This document shows positions 1 to 8,432 of a stretch of 64,000 nucleotides of DNA, piece by piece. How positions within the stretch are numbered: the first letter of the stretch is position 1; each line of letters starts with the position of its first letter. Under the pieces are notes generated by a model. It had not been told where the DNA came from. It saw only the letters and a list, made by a program, of their open reading frames with translations, and made no database searches. The position numbers and the translations under genes are program-made. The DNA is from GCA-2732755 sp965228265 (GTDB lineage Bacteria > Planctomycetota > Phycisphaerae > Phycisphaerales > UBA1924): assembly GCA_965228265.1 (NCBI GenBank), contig OZ245804.1, positions 1,550,001 to 1,614,000 on the forward strand. The letters are read 5' to 3'.

Positions 1-496
1 TGCCGAGGTAGGTGGCGCCGGTGATGTCGTCATCCGAATCAGCGGCGAAGTAGATGTCGCCGGAAACGCCGCTGTTCAGTGCTTCGGCGTAATCGGCGGG
101 ATCGAGCGACCAGGTGGCCGTGCCGCTGAACGCGACCTGACCGGCGGTGAAGTCGCTGGTGGCGTCGTCGGTGTAGCTCCAGACGTTCAGGCCGAAGCTG
201 CCGCTCGAGTTGAACAGGCCGGGGGTACTGTCGGAGCCGTTGGCGGCGCTGGTGAGGTCACCCACACCACCCGACTCAAAGATGCTGCCCGTACCGGCAG
301 CGTTGAAGAAGTCGGCGAGCAGGAACCCGGTGGTGTCCGAACCCGAGATGGTGGCCGCCGAGAGGCCCGGCAGCGCGGTGATCGTGATCTCGTTGGCGAC
401 CGAGAGGTCAACGATCAGCAGATCGTCGGCCTGGGCGCCGGTAGCGATGAAGGCCATAGCAGTCGATGCAATGATGCCGCTCTTGATGGAACTCAT
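1..496 (-). CDS. Exported protein, probably PAP/PEP-CTERM type (3' part outside window)
   Basis: The frame is open from an ATG at 496 to the left edge, about 165 residues, with no stop. The N-terminus MSSIKSGIIASTAMAFIATG followed by AQA-DD is a classic signal peptide. The mature part is rich in Gly, Ser, Thr and Asp with short beta-strand-like stretches, as in the other secreted PAP-CTERM proteins here. GGGAGA lies 7 bases before the ATG and supports the start. The C-terminal sorting motif would lie outside the window, so that class is inference. No enzyme motif was seen. A strong hairpin (556-581) sits in the upstream leader. Confidence 0.75.
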   Translation of the reverse strand, partial: MSSIKSGIIASTAMAFIATGAQADDLLIVDLSVANEITITALPGLSAATISGSDTTGFLLADFFNAAGTGSIFESGGVGDLTSAANGSDSTPGLFNSSGSFGLNVWSYTDDATSDFTAGQVAFSGTATWSLDPADYAEALNSGVSGDIYFAADSDDDITGATYLG

Positions 497-840
497 GAAT
501 CCAGTCTCCCTTGATATAGTCCCGACTCGCCATGAACAAGCCGGTGCCACACTCAACGTCCCGCCAAACAGAGCGGGACGTATGAAATGAGCGTACAGGA
601 ACCCATCTGCTCAGATCCAGTTCTTTCCCCCGGAATAAGGAGGAAAGGACGAATGCATTCGAATATTTGAGTCCTGTTTGGTGGTCCCGAGTGTGGCAAG
701 GCGTGGGTGACAGTGCACCGCTCCTGTATGGAGCATGGGTGTTGCGTTGTGACGCGAGAGTCAACCAGAGCAAAGAGAAACCCCCGCAGATTTCTGCGGG
801 GGCTGATGATCTCCATTCACGTCCGAGATGTCTGACGATC
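497..840. other. Intergenic region between two minus-strand secreted-protein genes
   Basis: About 340 bases without a gene. It holds the terminator of the next gene (781-802), a 12-base palindrome CGAATGCATTCG (650-661), and a 9-bp hairpin (arms 556-564 and 573-581) about 60 bases upstream of the ATG at 496. The palindrome and hairpin probably belong to the promoter and leader of the first gene (inference). No tRNA or plausible small ORF was seen. Confidence 0.6.
781..802 (-). terminator. Rho-independent terminator
   Basis: Perfect 10-bp stem CCCCCGCAGA / TCTGCGGGGG with a 2-base spacer. On the minus strand it is followed by TTTCTCTTT. It lies about 40 bases after the stop of the 841-1959 gene. 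Confidence 0.88.
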
Positions 841-1959
841 TCAGCGTCGGCGACGCATCACCGAGATGCCGCCAAGACCGAGAACTGCCAGGCTGCTCGG
901 GGCGGGGATGTGGACGACCCAGCTTTCCGAGCCTCCAAGACCACCCCAGCCGGCGATCCACTGACCGTCGGGCGAGATGTCCGAAACAAACGCGAAGCTG
1001 AAACCTGCGGGGTAGGCGATGCCCTTGCTGTCGAGGTAGTCAGACACAGTCATCGTCCCGACACCCTCTTCCCAGATGAAGCCGTTGCCGAAGGTCGCGG
1101 GTCCGAAGCCCCACGTGCCGCCGCCGATGAGCGAGCCGTCGGCGTTGGTCGTGGCCGCAGCCATGAATCGGTCAGCCCCCGAAGCGAGGTTGGGGATGAG
1201 CTCGGTCGTGTTCGTGGTGGTGTTGTAGCGGTACGCGGTCCCGGGAGCAGCGAAGCTGCCGACGCCCATGCCGACGACGTACTGGCCGTCGCTCGAGACA
1301 TCGAAAGCTTCCTGCGCGGGAGTGGTTCCGTCGGGGAGGTAGATGAGTTCCTGCGTCCCATTGACCCAGGCGGCACCCTGCCTGCCGTTGCCGTCCTGCC
1401 AGCCCGCAGCGACCGAACCGTCGTAGCTGAGCGCGGTGGCTCGGCTGGAAGTGCCGACCTGTGCGGTACCGAGGCTGAACATGCCGACGCCATCGGTCCA
1501 CTGCGTAGCGTGCGCGTCGGCTGAGCCCTGCGAGGTCCAGCCGAGACCGATGACGGAGTTGCCATCGCCCGACATGCCCCAGCCGCTGGAGATCTCGGAA
1601 TCGAGCTGTGCGCCGATGCCGGGAATGCCGCCTAAGCCGGTCCAGGTGCCGGTGTTCATGTCGTATCGGCTCATCTCGTGATAGCCCTGCGCCGCGTTCC
1701 AGGTGGTGCCGCTGATGTACCGGCCATCATCCGAGATGCCGCCCTCACCGCCCACACCGTTGCCCGGGGTGACGCCGCCGATGCCGAACGCGCCGCCAGC
1801 GGGGGTCCATGCGAAGTACTGACCGTCACCGAAGGTGGAGCCCGACGCGGTGCCCACGTTGCTGATGCCGTCAATCCGGCCCATCGGGACCTCATAGAAC
1901 TGCGCCTGTGCCGAGCCCGCTGTGACGAGCAGAGCAGCGATCATCGTGGTCTTCTTCAT
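841..1959 (-). CDS. PAP-CTERM secreted protein with HAF-like repeats
   Basis: 372 residues. The signal peptide MKKTTMIAALLVTAGSAQA is followed by repeats in which blocks of the type 'SxDGxxVxGxG...A.xW' recur (for example GDGNSVIGLGW and SYDGSVAAGW). This resembles extracellular HAF-repeat proteins, which may form beta-propeller-like folds. The C-terminus has the sorting signature IPAPSSLAVLGLGG followed by MRRRR: Pro-Ala-Pro, a hydrophobic helix and an Arg cluster. The ATG at 1959 is preferred over upstream in-frame codons because GAGAGACT lies just before it and the signal peptide starts there. The protein is probably exported and processed at the C-terminus by an exosortase-like enzyme (inference). 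Confidence 0.85.
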   Translation of the reverse strand: MKKTTMIAALLVTAGSAQAQFYEVPMGRIDGISNVGTASGSTFGDGQYFAWTPAGGAFGIGGVTPGNGVGGEGGISDDGRYISGTTWNAAQGYHEMSRYDMNTGTWTGLGGIPGIGAQLDSEISSGWGMSGDGNSVIGLGWTSQGSADAHATQWTDGVGMFSLGTAQVGTSSRATALSYDGSVAAGWQDGNGRQGAAWVNGTQELIYLPDGTTPAQEAFDVSSDGQYVVGMGVGSFAAPGTAYRYNTTTNTTELIPNLASGADRFMAAATTNADGSLIGGGTWGFGPATFGNGFIWEEGVGTMTVSDYLDSKGIAYPAGFSFAFVSDISPDGQWIAGWGGLGGSESWVVHIPAPSSLAVLGLGGISVMRRRR

Positions 1960-2069
1960 CTGAGTCTCTCCGTATTCGGGGTCTCTTCTGCATGAGTTCT
2001 CGGGCGGCCCACCCGGCCCTGCCCGCGTTCGCTTGGGCGATGCTAACGGAAGGACATTTCCACTGCAAG

Positions 2070-2125
2070 TTTCCCTAGGGAAAATCACAAAGAAAGTTGT
2101 GTGCGGTCGGCAACCGGGTTAGACT
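2070..2125 (+). promoter_or_regulatory. Divergent promoter region with a perfect palindrome
   Basis: A 14-base perfect palindrome TTTCCCTAGGGAAA (2070-2083) lies between divergent genes. Next to it is a candidate promoter for the 2193 gene: TTGTGT (2097-2102), 17 bases, TAGACT (2120-2125). The palindrome could be an operator for either gene (inference). Confidence 0.5.
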
Positions 2126-2192
2126 ACACTGAAAGCCGGATTGAGAGATCCGATGCCCAAGAAAGTTCGTATTCTATTCGGCAAGGAACGCT

Positions 2193-3395
2193 GTGGCCCA
2201 TACTGCTGAGATGACCTTCGACGAGCATTGCCGGGATGCGGTGCTCGCGCTGCGCGGGGCGCTCCTGGATCTGTACAGCCAAGCGGGCGCGGACGTCGGG
2301 AAACCTCAGGACGTCGCTCGTCGGTACAAGCTCAACAAGAACCTGACCTGGAAAATCGCCAAGATCCTCCAGACCGAGGACGCGTACTCGGCTGTGCCAT
2401 TGATCCCGGGTGCATCCGGGTTCGAGATTCTGCTGGAGGCGATGCAGAAGGCGGGCGCTCCGGCAAGCGTCGTTGCCCGCGTGCGAGCCGCGGCCGAGGG
2501 GTTCGATCGGATGATCGAGATCCACACGGGCGATCGCGCAACACTCGAACTCGCGCTCGACAGCATGGGCGGCGAACGCCCCCTCGAGATGAGCCGAAAG
2601 CTCGCGTTCCGTGGCAACTCCGGCGTCTGGGGCATCCAGTCGCACGTCCGCCTCACGACGCAGTTTCTCGCGCCAAGCGCCGAGGACCCGAGTCAACTCG
2701 ACGCGGCGCTCGTCGGCGGCATGACGCGCGTCAGGCGGCTGCGCCACGTCCCGCGATGGCCCGTCTTCCAACTCCGTCAGTACAACGACGACGGCACAAC
2801 ACCTCAATCACCCAAGCCCATCTCGATCGAAGACGACGACGAGTCCGGGCCCTGGCTCATGAACTCGTTCTGCAGCGGCCCCATGCCACGCATGCACATC
2901 AAGGAGTCCGCACAAGGCCTGACATACGAGATCGGCGACGGGCCCGTGGGCAAGACCGGCGAGTTCACCTGCTTCTTCGGTTACGCGCAGCGGAAAATTG
3001 CGCCGCGATACCGCGACGAACACAACAGCATCGCAGAGCTTTTCTCGACGGTCTCCATCCCAGCCGAGACGTTGCTCTTCGATCTCATCGTGCACCGCGA
3101 TATGGTCGAGGCGATGCGCCCGGAGATCGAGCTCTACGGAAAGCTGTGGGGGGCCGACACGGACAGCCTCCCCCCGTCACGACTGCCATGCAGCGAGCAG
3201 GTGACCGACCTCGGTGTGGGCGCGCAACTCGCGACGCCGCTTGTTCCGAGATACACCGACATGGTGCGCAAAGTGATGGACAACGCGGGCTGGAACCCCG
3301 GCGATTTCCGGTGCCTGCGGCTCATCATGCTCTATCCGCCCATGCCATCGACCGTCGTGATGCGGTATCCGCTGCCGATGCCAGAAGGCGGCTGA
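2193..3395 (+). CDS. Conserved hypothetical protein with N-terminal HTH-like region
   Basis: 400 residues, not assigned to a named family. Residues about 37-60 (KPQDVARRYKLNKNLTWKIAK) look like a helix-turn-helix segment. The rest is a mixed alpha/beta region without a recognised catalytic motif. No signal peptide or membrane segment was seen, so it is probably cytoplasmic. The GTG at 2193 is chosen because AAGGA (2183-2187) is well spaced before it; an ATG at 2211 is the alternative. The divergent upstream region carries a palindrome. A DNA-binding regulator that also binds a ligand or partner is possible, but this is inference from the N-terminus only. Confidence 0.8.
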   Translation: MAHTAEMTFDEHCRDAVLALRGALLDLYSQAGADVGKPQDVARRYKLNKNLTWKIAKILQTEDAYSAVPLIPGASGFEILLEAMQKAGAPASVVARVRAAAEGFDRMIEIHTGDRATLELALDSMGGERPLEMSRKLAFRGNSGVWGIQSHVRLTTQFLAPSAEDPSQLDAALVGGMTRVRRLRHVPRWPVFQLRQYNDDGTTPQSPKPISIEDDDESGPWLMNSFCSGPMPRMHIKESAQGLTYEIGDGPVGKTGEFTCFFGYAQRKIAPRYRDEHNSIAELFSTVSIPAETLLFDLIVHRDMVEAMRPEIELYGKLWGADTDSLPPSRLPCSEQVTDLGVGAQLATPLVPRYTDMVRKVMDNAGWNPGDFRCLRLIMLYPPMPSTVVMRYPLPMPEGG

Positions 3396-3398
3396 GTC

Positions 3399-5306
3399 TC
3401 AGGTGTTGGCCGCGGAGGCGGCCTTGTCCTTGGCCTGACGCTCGGCCTTGCGGCGGCTGCCCTCATCGAGCAGGATCTTCCGCATCCGGATGCTTGTGGG
3501 CGTCAGCTCGACCAGCTCGTCGTCCTCGATGTACTCGAGCGCCTCTTCGAGACTCTTCTCGCGCGGGGCCTTGAGCGTGACGGTCGATTCCTTGTTCGCC
3601 GATCGCATGTTGTCGAGCTTCTTCTGACGCACGATGTTGAGCGTGATGTCGTTGGGCCGGTTGTGCTCGCCCACGACCTGACCCATGTAGACCTGATCCC
3701 CGGGCTTGACGAAAAGCACACCCCGGTCGTGCGCAAGGCTGACGGCATAGGGCGTCACCTGACCGGTCTCGGTCGCGATGATCACACCCGCCGGACGCTC
3801 AAAACGATCGGTAGAAACCGGCTCGTACGAGGCGAAGGTGTGGTGGATAATCGCCTCGCCCTGTGTCGCGGTCATCACGCGACCCCGGAGCCCGATGAGC
3901 GCACGGCTCGTCATCCGGTACACCATGTGCGTCATCGCCGGGCCGCGGGGCTCGATGTTCACCGCCTCGCCCTTGCGCGCACCAATGATCTCCATCACCG
4001 CGCCCATCTGAGCCGTGGGAACGTCGACGACAAGCTCCTCGACCGGCTCGCAGCGCACGCCGTCGATCTCACGCTCGATCACGCGCGGCTTGCCGACGGC
4101 AAGCTCGTACCCCTCGCGGCGCATGTTCTCGAGCAGGATGCCAAGGTGCAGCAGGCCCCGCCCGGAAACGATGAACTCGTCCGACGTATCGCCCGGCTCA
4201 ACCCGCAGAGCGACGTTGGATTGCAGCTCGCGGTCGAGCCGGTCCTTGAGCTGACGGCTCGTGACGTACTCGCCCTCCTGCCCGGCAAACGGCGAGGTAT
4301 TGATCTTGAACACCATCGTGAGCGTGGGCTCGTCGACCTTCACGGGCGGGAGCGGGGCCGGGTTCTGCGCGTCGGCGAGCGTGTCGCCGATATCGACCTT
4401 CTCAAGCCCGACAACCGCGCAGAGATCGCCCGCGTCGATCTCGTCGACCTCGACCCTGCCCAGGCCCTCGAAGCGGAAGAGCTGTCCGACGCGGACAAGC
4501 TCGTTCTTTGATTTGCCCGTGCGGTCGGGACGCGTGATGCGCATGACCTGCTCACCCTTGCGCAGCTTGCCGTGGTACACACGCCCGATGCCGATGCGGC
4601 CGACATAGCCCGAGTAATCGAGCGTGGTCACGAGCATCTGCAGCGGGGCCTTCGGGTCACCCTTGGACGCCGGCACGGAGCGGACGATCAGCTCGAAGAC
4701 CGGGCGGAGCGAATCAGCGCCGCCCCGATCGGGCTTGAGCGCCTGGTCCAGATCATCGGTGGCCCACCCGTCGCGCGCCGAGCCGTAGACCACCGGGAAG
4801 TCGAGCGTCTCGTCGTCGGCGCCGAGTTCGATGAACAGGCTCAGCAGTTCATCGATCACGCGGTGCGGGTCAGCCTCGGGCCTGTCGCACTTGTTCACCA
4901 TGACGACGGGACGCAGGCCAAGCTCGAGCGCCTTGCCAAGCACGAAGCGTGTCTGGGGCATCGGGCCCTCGAACGCGTCGACGACGAGCATGCACCCGTC
5001 CGCCATGCGCAGCACACGCTCGACCTCGCCGCCAAAGTCCGCGTGACCGGGCGTGTCGATGATGTTGATGCGGTAGTCGCGTCCTTCCTGGTCGTGATAG
5101 TTCACGGCACAGTTCTTGGACAGAATCGTGATGCCGCGCTCACGCTCGAGCGGGTTCGAGTCCATGATCAGCCCGTGCTGACCGCCCTTGAGCTTGTCAA
5201 GCTCGGCATCCCGGAACTGTCCGGACTGACGCAGGAGCTGATCGACGAGGGTGGTTTTGCCGTGGTCGACGTGGGCGATGATGGCGACGTTTCGGAGGTG
5301 GTTCAT
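3399..5306 (-). CDS. typA: Translational GTPase BipA/TypA
   Basis: 635 residues, full length for the family. It is a ribosome-binding GTPase acting in ribosome assembly, cold and stress adaptation. All G motifs are visible: P-loop AHVDHGKTT, G2 RGITI, G3 DTPGHADF and G4 NKCD. EF-Tu-like domain 2, EF-G-like III/V segments and the BipA-specific C-terminus with a basic tail follow. It is followed on the opposite strand by the 2193 gene, ending 3 bases away. Its start lies 36 bases after the stop of the sigma-factor operon, so it could be partly co-transcribed. Identification is secure. Confidence 0.97.
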   Translation of the reverse strand: MNHLRNVAIIAHVDHGKTTLVDQLLRQSGQFRDAELDKLKGGQHGLIMDSNPLERERGITILSKNCAVNYHDQEGRDYRINIIDTPGHADFGGEVERVLRMADGCMLVVDAFEGPMPQTRFVLGKALELGLRPVVMVNKCDRPEADPHRVIDELLSLFIELGADDETLDFPVVYGSARDGWATDDLDQALKPDRGGADSLRPVFELIVRSVPASKGDPKAPLQMLVTTLDYSGYVGRIGIGRVYHGKLRKGEQVMRITRPDRTGKSKNELVRVGQLFRFEGLGRVEVDEIDAGDLCAVVGLEKVDIGDTLADAQNPAPLPPVKVDEPTLTMVFKINTSPFAGQEGEYVTSRQLKDRLDRELQSNVALRVEPGDTSDEFIVSGRGLLHLGILLENMRREGYELAVGKPRVIEREIDGVRCEPVEELVVDVPTAQMGAVMEIIGARKGEAVNIEPRGPAMTHMVYRMTSRALIGLRGRVMTATQGEAIIHHTFASYEPVSTDRFERPAGVIIATETGQVTPYAVSLAHDRGVLFVKPGDQVYMGQVVGEHNRPNDITLNIVRQKKLDNMRSANKESTVTLKAPREKSLEEALEYIEDDELVELTPTSIRMRKILLDEGSRRKAERQAKDKAASAANT

Positions 5307-5342
5307 TCGGCAGGATTGTTGACACGCCGAATGAGTTTGGCG

Positions 5343-6857
5343 CTACCTGTCCGCAGACATCCGCAGATCGAACCCGACTTCCAGACGGGAACCGTTCTGC
5401 CGGGTGGTCCAGCTCGCCGACTCGATCCGTCCCAGGATCGGCTCAACGGAGTTCGGGCTACCCGAACCACGCTCGATCAGCCCGACAATCGGGCCGGGCC
5501 TGACCACACCCAGCGAGACGATCGTGCCGCCCGTTTCCCCCGAGGGCAGGTCAGCGAAAAGCTCATCCAGCGCATCCGCGTGGCCCGAGCCCGCCGGGGC
5601 GATGCGGGTCGTCCACCATGAGGTTTTCCCCTTGGGCGACGTCCGCCAGGCGATCTCGGGCGAGCCACCCACGATCGGCTTGAGCGCGTCGTGCGCGAAG
5701 TCGCCCCGGATCGGAGCCGTCCGCAGGGCCTCGGGCATGAATCCTTCATAGTTCGGCACAGCGTCTGGATTCGCGGTCAGCAGACCCGCCACATCGCGCA
5801 CCGCCCGGTCGGCCAGCGCATCCGCCTCGGTGGAGCCGTCGGTCTCGAGGCAGATCGAAAGCGCCACCTCGTCGTCCTCGGGCAGCACACGCAGATACAC
5901 CCGGCCGGTCGTGTGCGCCGCGAGCTGGCGCAGCCGATCCGGGTCGATCGGCAGGATCACAGCGATCGGTGACTCGGCGATGGTCGAGAGATCGACCTCG
6001 TCTGCGACCGAGAGCCACGCCCCCTCGGACAACCGCTCGAACGCATCGCCCGCCCAGCCCGCCGACCGCACCTCGAAACCCGGCAACTCGAAGAGCGCCG
6101 TGCCGCTCCAGCCGTCGTTGGTGAGCTTGGCCTCGATCCGCGCGACTTCCTGGCCCGATTCGATGAGCACGCCAGTGAACGAGGGCGGGACCGGGTTGCC
6201 CTCGCCGATGACACGATCCCAGCCGCGGGGCGTGACCAGCCCGCGCATCAGCTTGCCGAGCAAGTCACCCGAGTTCTTGGGCGAGAACACGAGCAAGCGG
6301 TTCCGGTCCGGCGCATCGGCGCTGCGCGGCTTGAGTAGCGAGACTCGGTACGCGCCGCCCTCGATCGCATACACCGTCTGGCCCACGATCCGCTCGCGAC
6401 CCTTGGCGCCCAGCTTCTTGGTGACCTTGAGCCCCAGGTCCTTGGGCACAATCGTCGCGATCGCCCAGGTGCCAAGCCCCGTCACGGTGGTGTCCTGCGA
6501 GACGAGGATCATGCGCGAGCCGAAGAGCTCGTCGAACGCCCGAGCGTTATCCACGCCGAACATCGAGGCGAGCTGCGACCACGCATCCGAGAAGTCCCCC
6601 TCGTTCTGCCCGAGCCCGAAGTCGGTAAGGATGCCCGTCAGCGCCCGCCCCGCGTCGCTGCGGCGCTGCTCCGCGCCATTGTCGAGCACCACGATCAGGT
6701 CCGCGTTGGGCACGGATGCCCGGATCGTCTCGATCGCCTCGGAGGCCTTGGCCTGCCCCCATCGCGCGTGCGCCGGGGCCGACGCGAGCACGAAGAGCGC
6801 AGCAAGCAATACCCACGCCCCAAGTGCGCGGCCTGTCTGTCTCGGGCGGATGGTCAT
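5343..6857 (-). CDS. Exported hypothetical protein of an ECF sigma operon
   Basis: 504 residues. A positively charged N-terminus (RPRQTGRALG) and a hydrophobic segment ending APAHA-RWG form a signal peptide. The mature part has repeated alpha/beta segments (for example ADLIVVLDNGAEQ and GTWAIATIVPKDLG) that loosely recall secreted DUF3352-type proteins; I do not recognise a definite family. The ATG at 6857 lies 6 bases after the stop of the anti-sigma-like gene, so the two are almost certainly co-transcribed; a TTG one codon upstream is possible. It may be a target or sensor of the envelope sigma system (inference). Confidence 0.8.
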   Translation of the reverse strand: MTIRPRQTGRALGAWVLLAALFVLASAPAHARWGQAKASEAIETIRASVPNADLIVVLDNGAEQRRSDAGRALTGILTDFGLGQNEGDFSDAWSQLASMFGVDNARAFDELFGSRMILVSQDTTVTGLGTWAIATIVPKDLGLKVTKKLGAKGRERIVGQTVYAIEGGAYRVSLLKPRSADAPDRNRLLVFSPKNSGDLLGKLMRGLVTPRGWDRVIGEGNPVPPSFTGVLIESGQEVARIEAKLTNDGWSGTALFELPGFEVRSAGWAGDAFERLSEGAWLSVADEVDLSTIAESPIAVILPIDPDRLRQLAAHTTGRVYLRVLPEDDEVALSICLETDGSTEADALADRAVRDVAGLLTANPDAVPNYEGFMPEALRTAPIRGDFAHDALKPIVGGSPEIAWRTSPKGKTSWWTTRIAPAGSGHADALDELFADLPSGETGGTIVSLGVVRPGPIVGLIERGSGSPNSVEPILGRIESASWTTRQNGSRLEVGFDLRMSADR

Positions 6858-6863
6858 CAAGTA

Positions 6864-7712
6864 TCAGTGGGGCAGCTGGTGAGGCAGAACAAGGCGTTGA
6901 TCGGTCAAGGCCCGATGCCCGGAACCCGTACTCTGGGGCAGGCGGACCACATCGGCGCTGTACCAGGGCGGCAGCACATCTATCGCCGAGAGCTCAGAAG
7001 AACCCTCAAGGCCGAAGTTCGTGAGATTGTCCTGCACACCCGAAGGCCAGCGCTTGATCTGCACCTGCTGCGTCGGCGCCGACGCGTTGCCCGAACCGGC
7101 GATCGGCAGCGCGAGCCCATCGCCGAAGACGATGTAGCGCACGCTTCTCGCGGCGGGTGTCTCTTCGATCGCGTCGACCGGCTTCTGCATCGAGAAGCCG
7201 ATGCACACACCCTGCTTACGCGGCGTGTCGGGGGTGCTGGCGCTGGTGATCGAAGCACGCGAGAAATCGTCGTTGCAGCGGACGGGCGCGTTGTTGCGGG
7301 CGTGGCGCTGACGCTCCTTGATGGAGGCGAACTTCGCCAAAGCCGCGTCGCGCCAGTGCGCCACCGACTGCACCTGCTGGACACTCTCGGTCTGGGCGGT
7401 CTGGACGATGTGACTCACCGGGCCGGCCTGCTCACCAAAGGGCAGGAGCCCCGCCCGGACACCGATCGCGCCCGATGCAAAGAGACCCAGCGCCAAACCG
7501 ATGATCGACATCCGCACCCAGCGGACCCGCTTGCGCTCGGTCTTGCCGAGGAATGGGCGGTGCGCTTCGACACGACCAAGGACGGCTTCCTCAAAGGAAA
7601 CATCCGCCGCGGGCGTTTCAAGGGGTTGGCTCAGGACGCTTTCGAGGTGGTCGTTGGTGACAGGCCTCGTCTGGCGCCGGCCGAAACGGAACCGGTGCTG
7701 ACGCCCGTTCAC
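6864..7712 (-). CDS. Single-pass membrane protein, probable anti-sigma factor
   Basis: 282 residues: a basic cytoplasmic N-terminus of about 65 residues, one transmembrane helix (about 69-89, MSIIGLALGLFASGAIGVRA) and a periplasmic part of about 190 residues. The GTG start overlaps the TGA of the upstream ECF sigma gene by 4 bases (GTGA), so translation is coupled. This order and topology are typical of a sigma/anti-sigma pair. The HxxxCxxC motif of zinc anti-sigma factors is absent, so the role rests on context and topology. Confidence 0.75.
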   Translation of the reverse strand: MNGRQHRFRFGRRQTRPVTNDHLESVLSQPLETPAADVSFEEAVLGRVEAHRPFLGKTERKRVRWVRMSIIGLALGLFASGAIGVRAGLLPFGEQAGPVSHIVQTAQTESVQQVQSVAHWRDAALAKFASIKERQRHARNNAPVRCNDDFSRASITSASTPDTPRKQGVCIGFSMQKPVDAIEETPAARSVRYIVFGDGLALPIAGSGNASAPTQQVQIKRWPSGVQDNLTNFGLEGSSELSAIDVLPPWYSADVVRLPQSTGSGHRALTDQRLVLPHQLPH

Positions 7713-8293
7713 GCCCAGACCTCTTTCACACGAGAGGCGTGCGTCGCGTGTTCGACCAGAATCTTGCGGAGCTTCTGCCTGCTGCGGTGCAGGTGGCTCT
7801 TGACGGTGCCCTCGGGCATGTCCATGTGAGCCGCGATCGTCGCGATGGGCCAGTCGAGCTGGTGGAAGAGCACGACGATCTCGCGCTGCACTTCGCCGAG
7901 CTCCATCAGCGCATCTTGCAGCGCATCCTTCACATGGCCGGCGACCTCGCCAGCCGAGGCGTTGCCCCCGGGGCCAGCCGACTTGCTCTCACGCCACCCG
8001 AGCGCCTCGGTGTTGAAAACCGGCGCATGCTTCTGGCGGGCGTTGACGTACAGACGCTTTGCGATCGTAAAGAGCCACGTCGAGAACCGGAAGCGGTCGT
8101 CGAAGCGGTGGAGATTCGCAAGCACCCGGACGAATGCCTCCTGGCAGATGTCCTCGGCGATGTCCTGACGACCAGAGAGCCGGTGCAGGTACGCACGCAG
8201 CGATGGCTGGTGATGCCGAAGCAGCTCAGCCGCGGCCGACCGATCGCCCGCGCTCGCGTCGATGATCAGCTTCCGCTCGATGTCTCTGGGCAT
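7709..8293 (-). CDS. ECF RNA polymerase sigma factor
   Basis: 194 residues with both ECF regions. Sigma-2 includes EDICQEAFVRVLANLHRF and FSTWLFTIAKR. Sigma-4 includes LGEVQREIVVLFHQLDW and PEGTVKSHLHRSRQKLRK, the recognition helix. It directs RNA polymerase to a small regulon, probably held inactive by the overlapping membrane protein downstream. The ATG at 8293 is taken as the start; a TTG two codons upstream (8299) is better spaced from AGGAGG and is equally plausible. No adjacent gene suggests the signal, but the third gene of the operon is exported, pointing to an envelope stimulus (inference). Confidence 0.92.
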   Translation of the reverse strand: MPRDIERKLIIDASAGDRSAAAELLRHHQPSLRAYLHRLSGRQDIAEDICQEAFVRVLANLHRFDDRFRFSTWLFTIAKRLYVNARQKHAPVFNTEALGWRESKSAGPGGNASAGEVAGHVKDALQDALMELGEVQREIVVLFHQLDWPIATIAAHMDMPEGTVKSHLHRSRQKLRKILVEHATHASRVKEVWA

Positions 8294-8369
8294 GGACAAG
8301 AGGCATTCCTCCTCGATCAATATACCAGCAGTTTCGGGGGCGGTTGCCCTACCAGAACCCAAAGAAAGA

Positions 8370-8400
8370 GCCCGCACCCCGGCGTGAACGGGATGCGGGC
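8370..8400 (-). terminator. Rho-independent terminator after the B12-binding gene
   Basis: Stem GCCCGCA / TGCGGGC with an inner CCCG/CGGG. On the minus strand it is followed by TCTTTCTTT. It separates the B12-binding-fold gene from the sigma operon. Confidence 0.78.
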
Positions 8401-8432
8401 CTCCGAGTGGCGTTTTCGGACGAAATCCGCGA

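Noticed and set aside
2228..3574. A 448-residue open frame overlapping the 2193 gene in another frame.
   Set aside because: Extremely Arg-rich with no domain, starting inside the real gene. It is a product of high GC at third positions.
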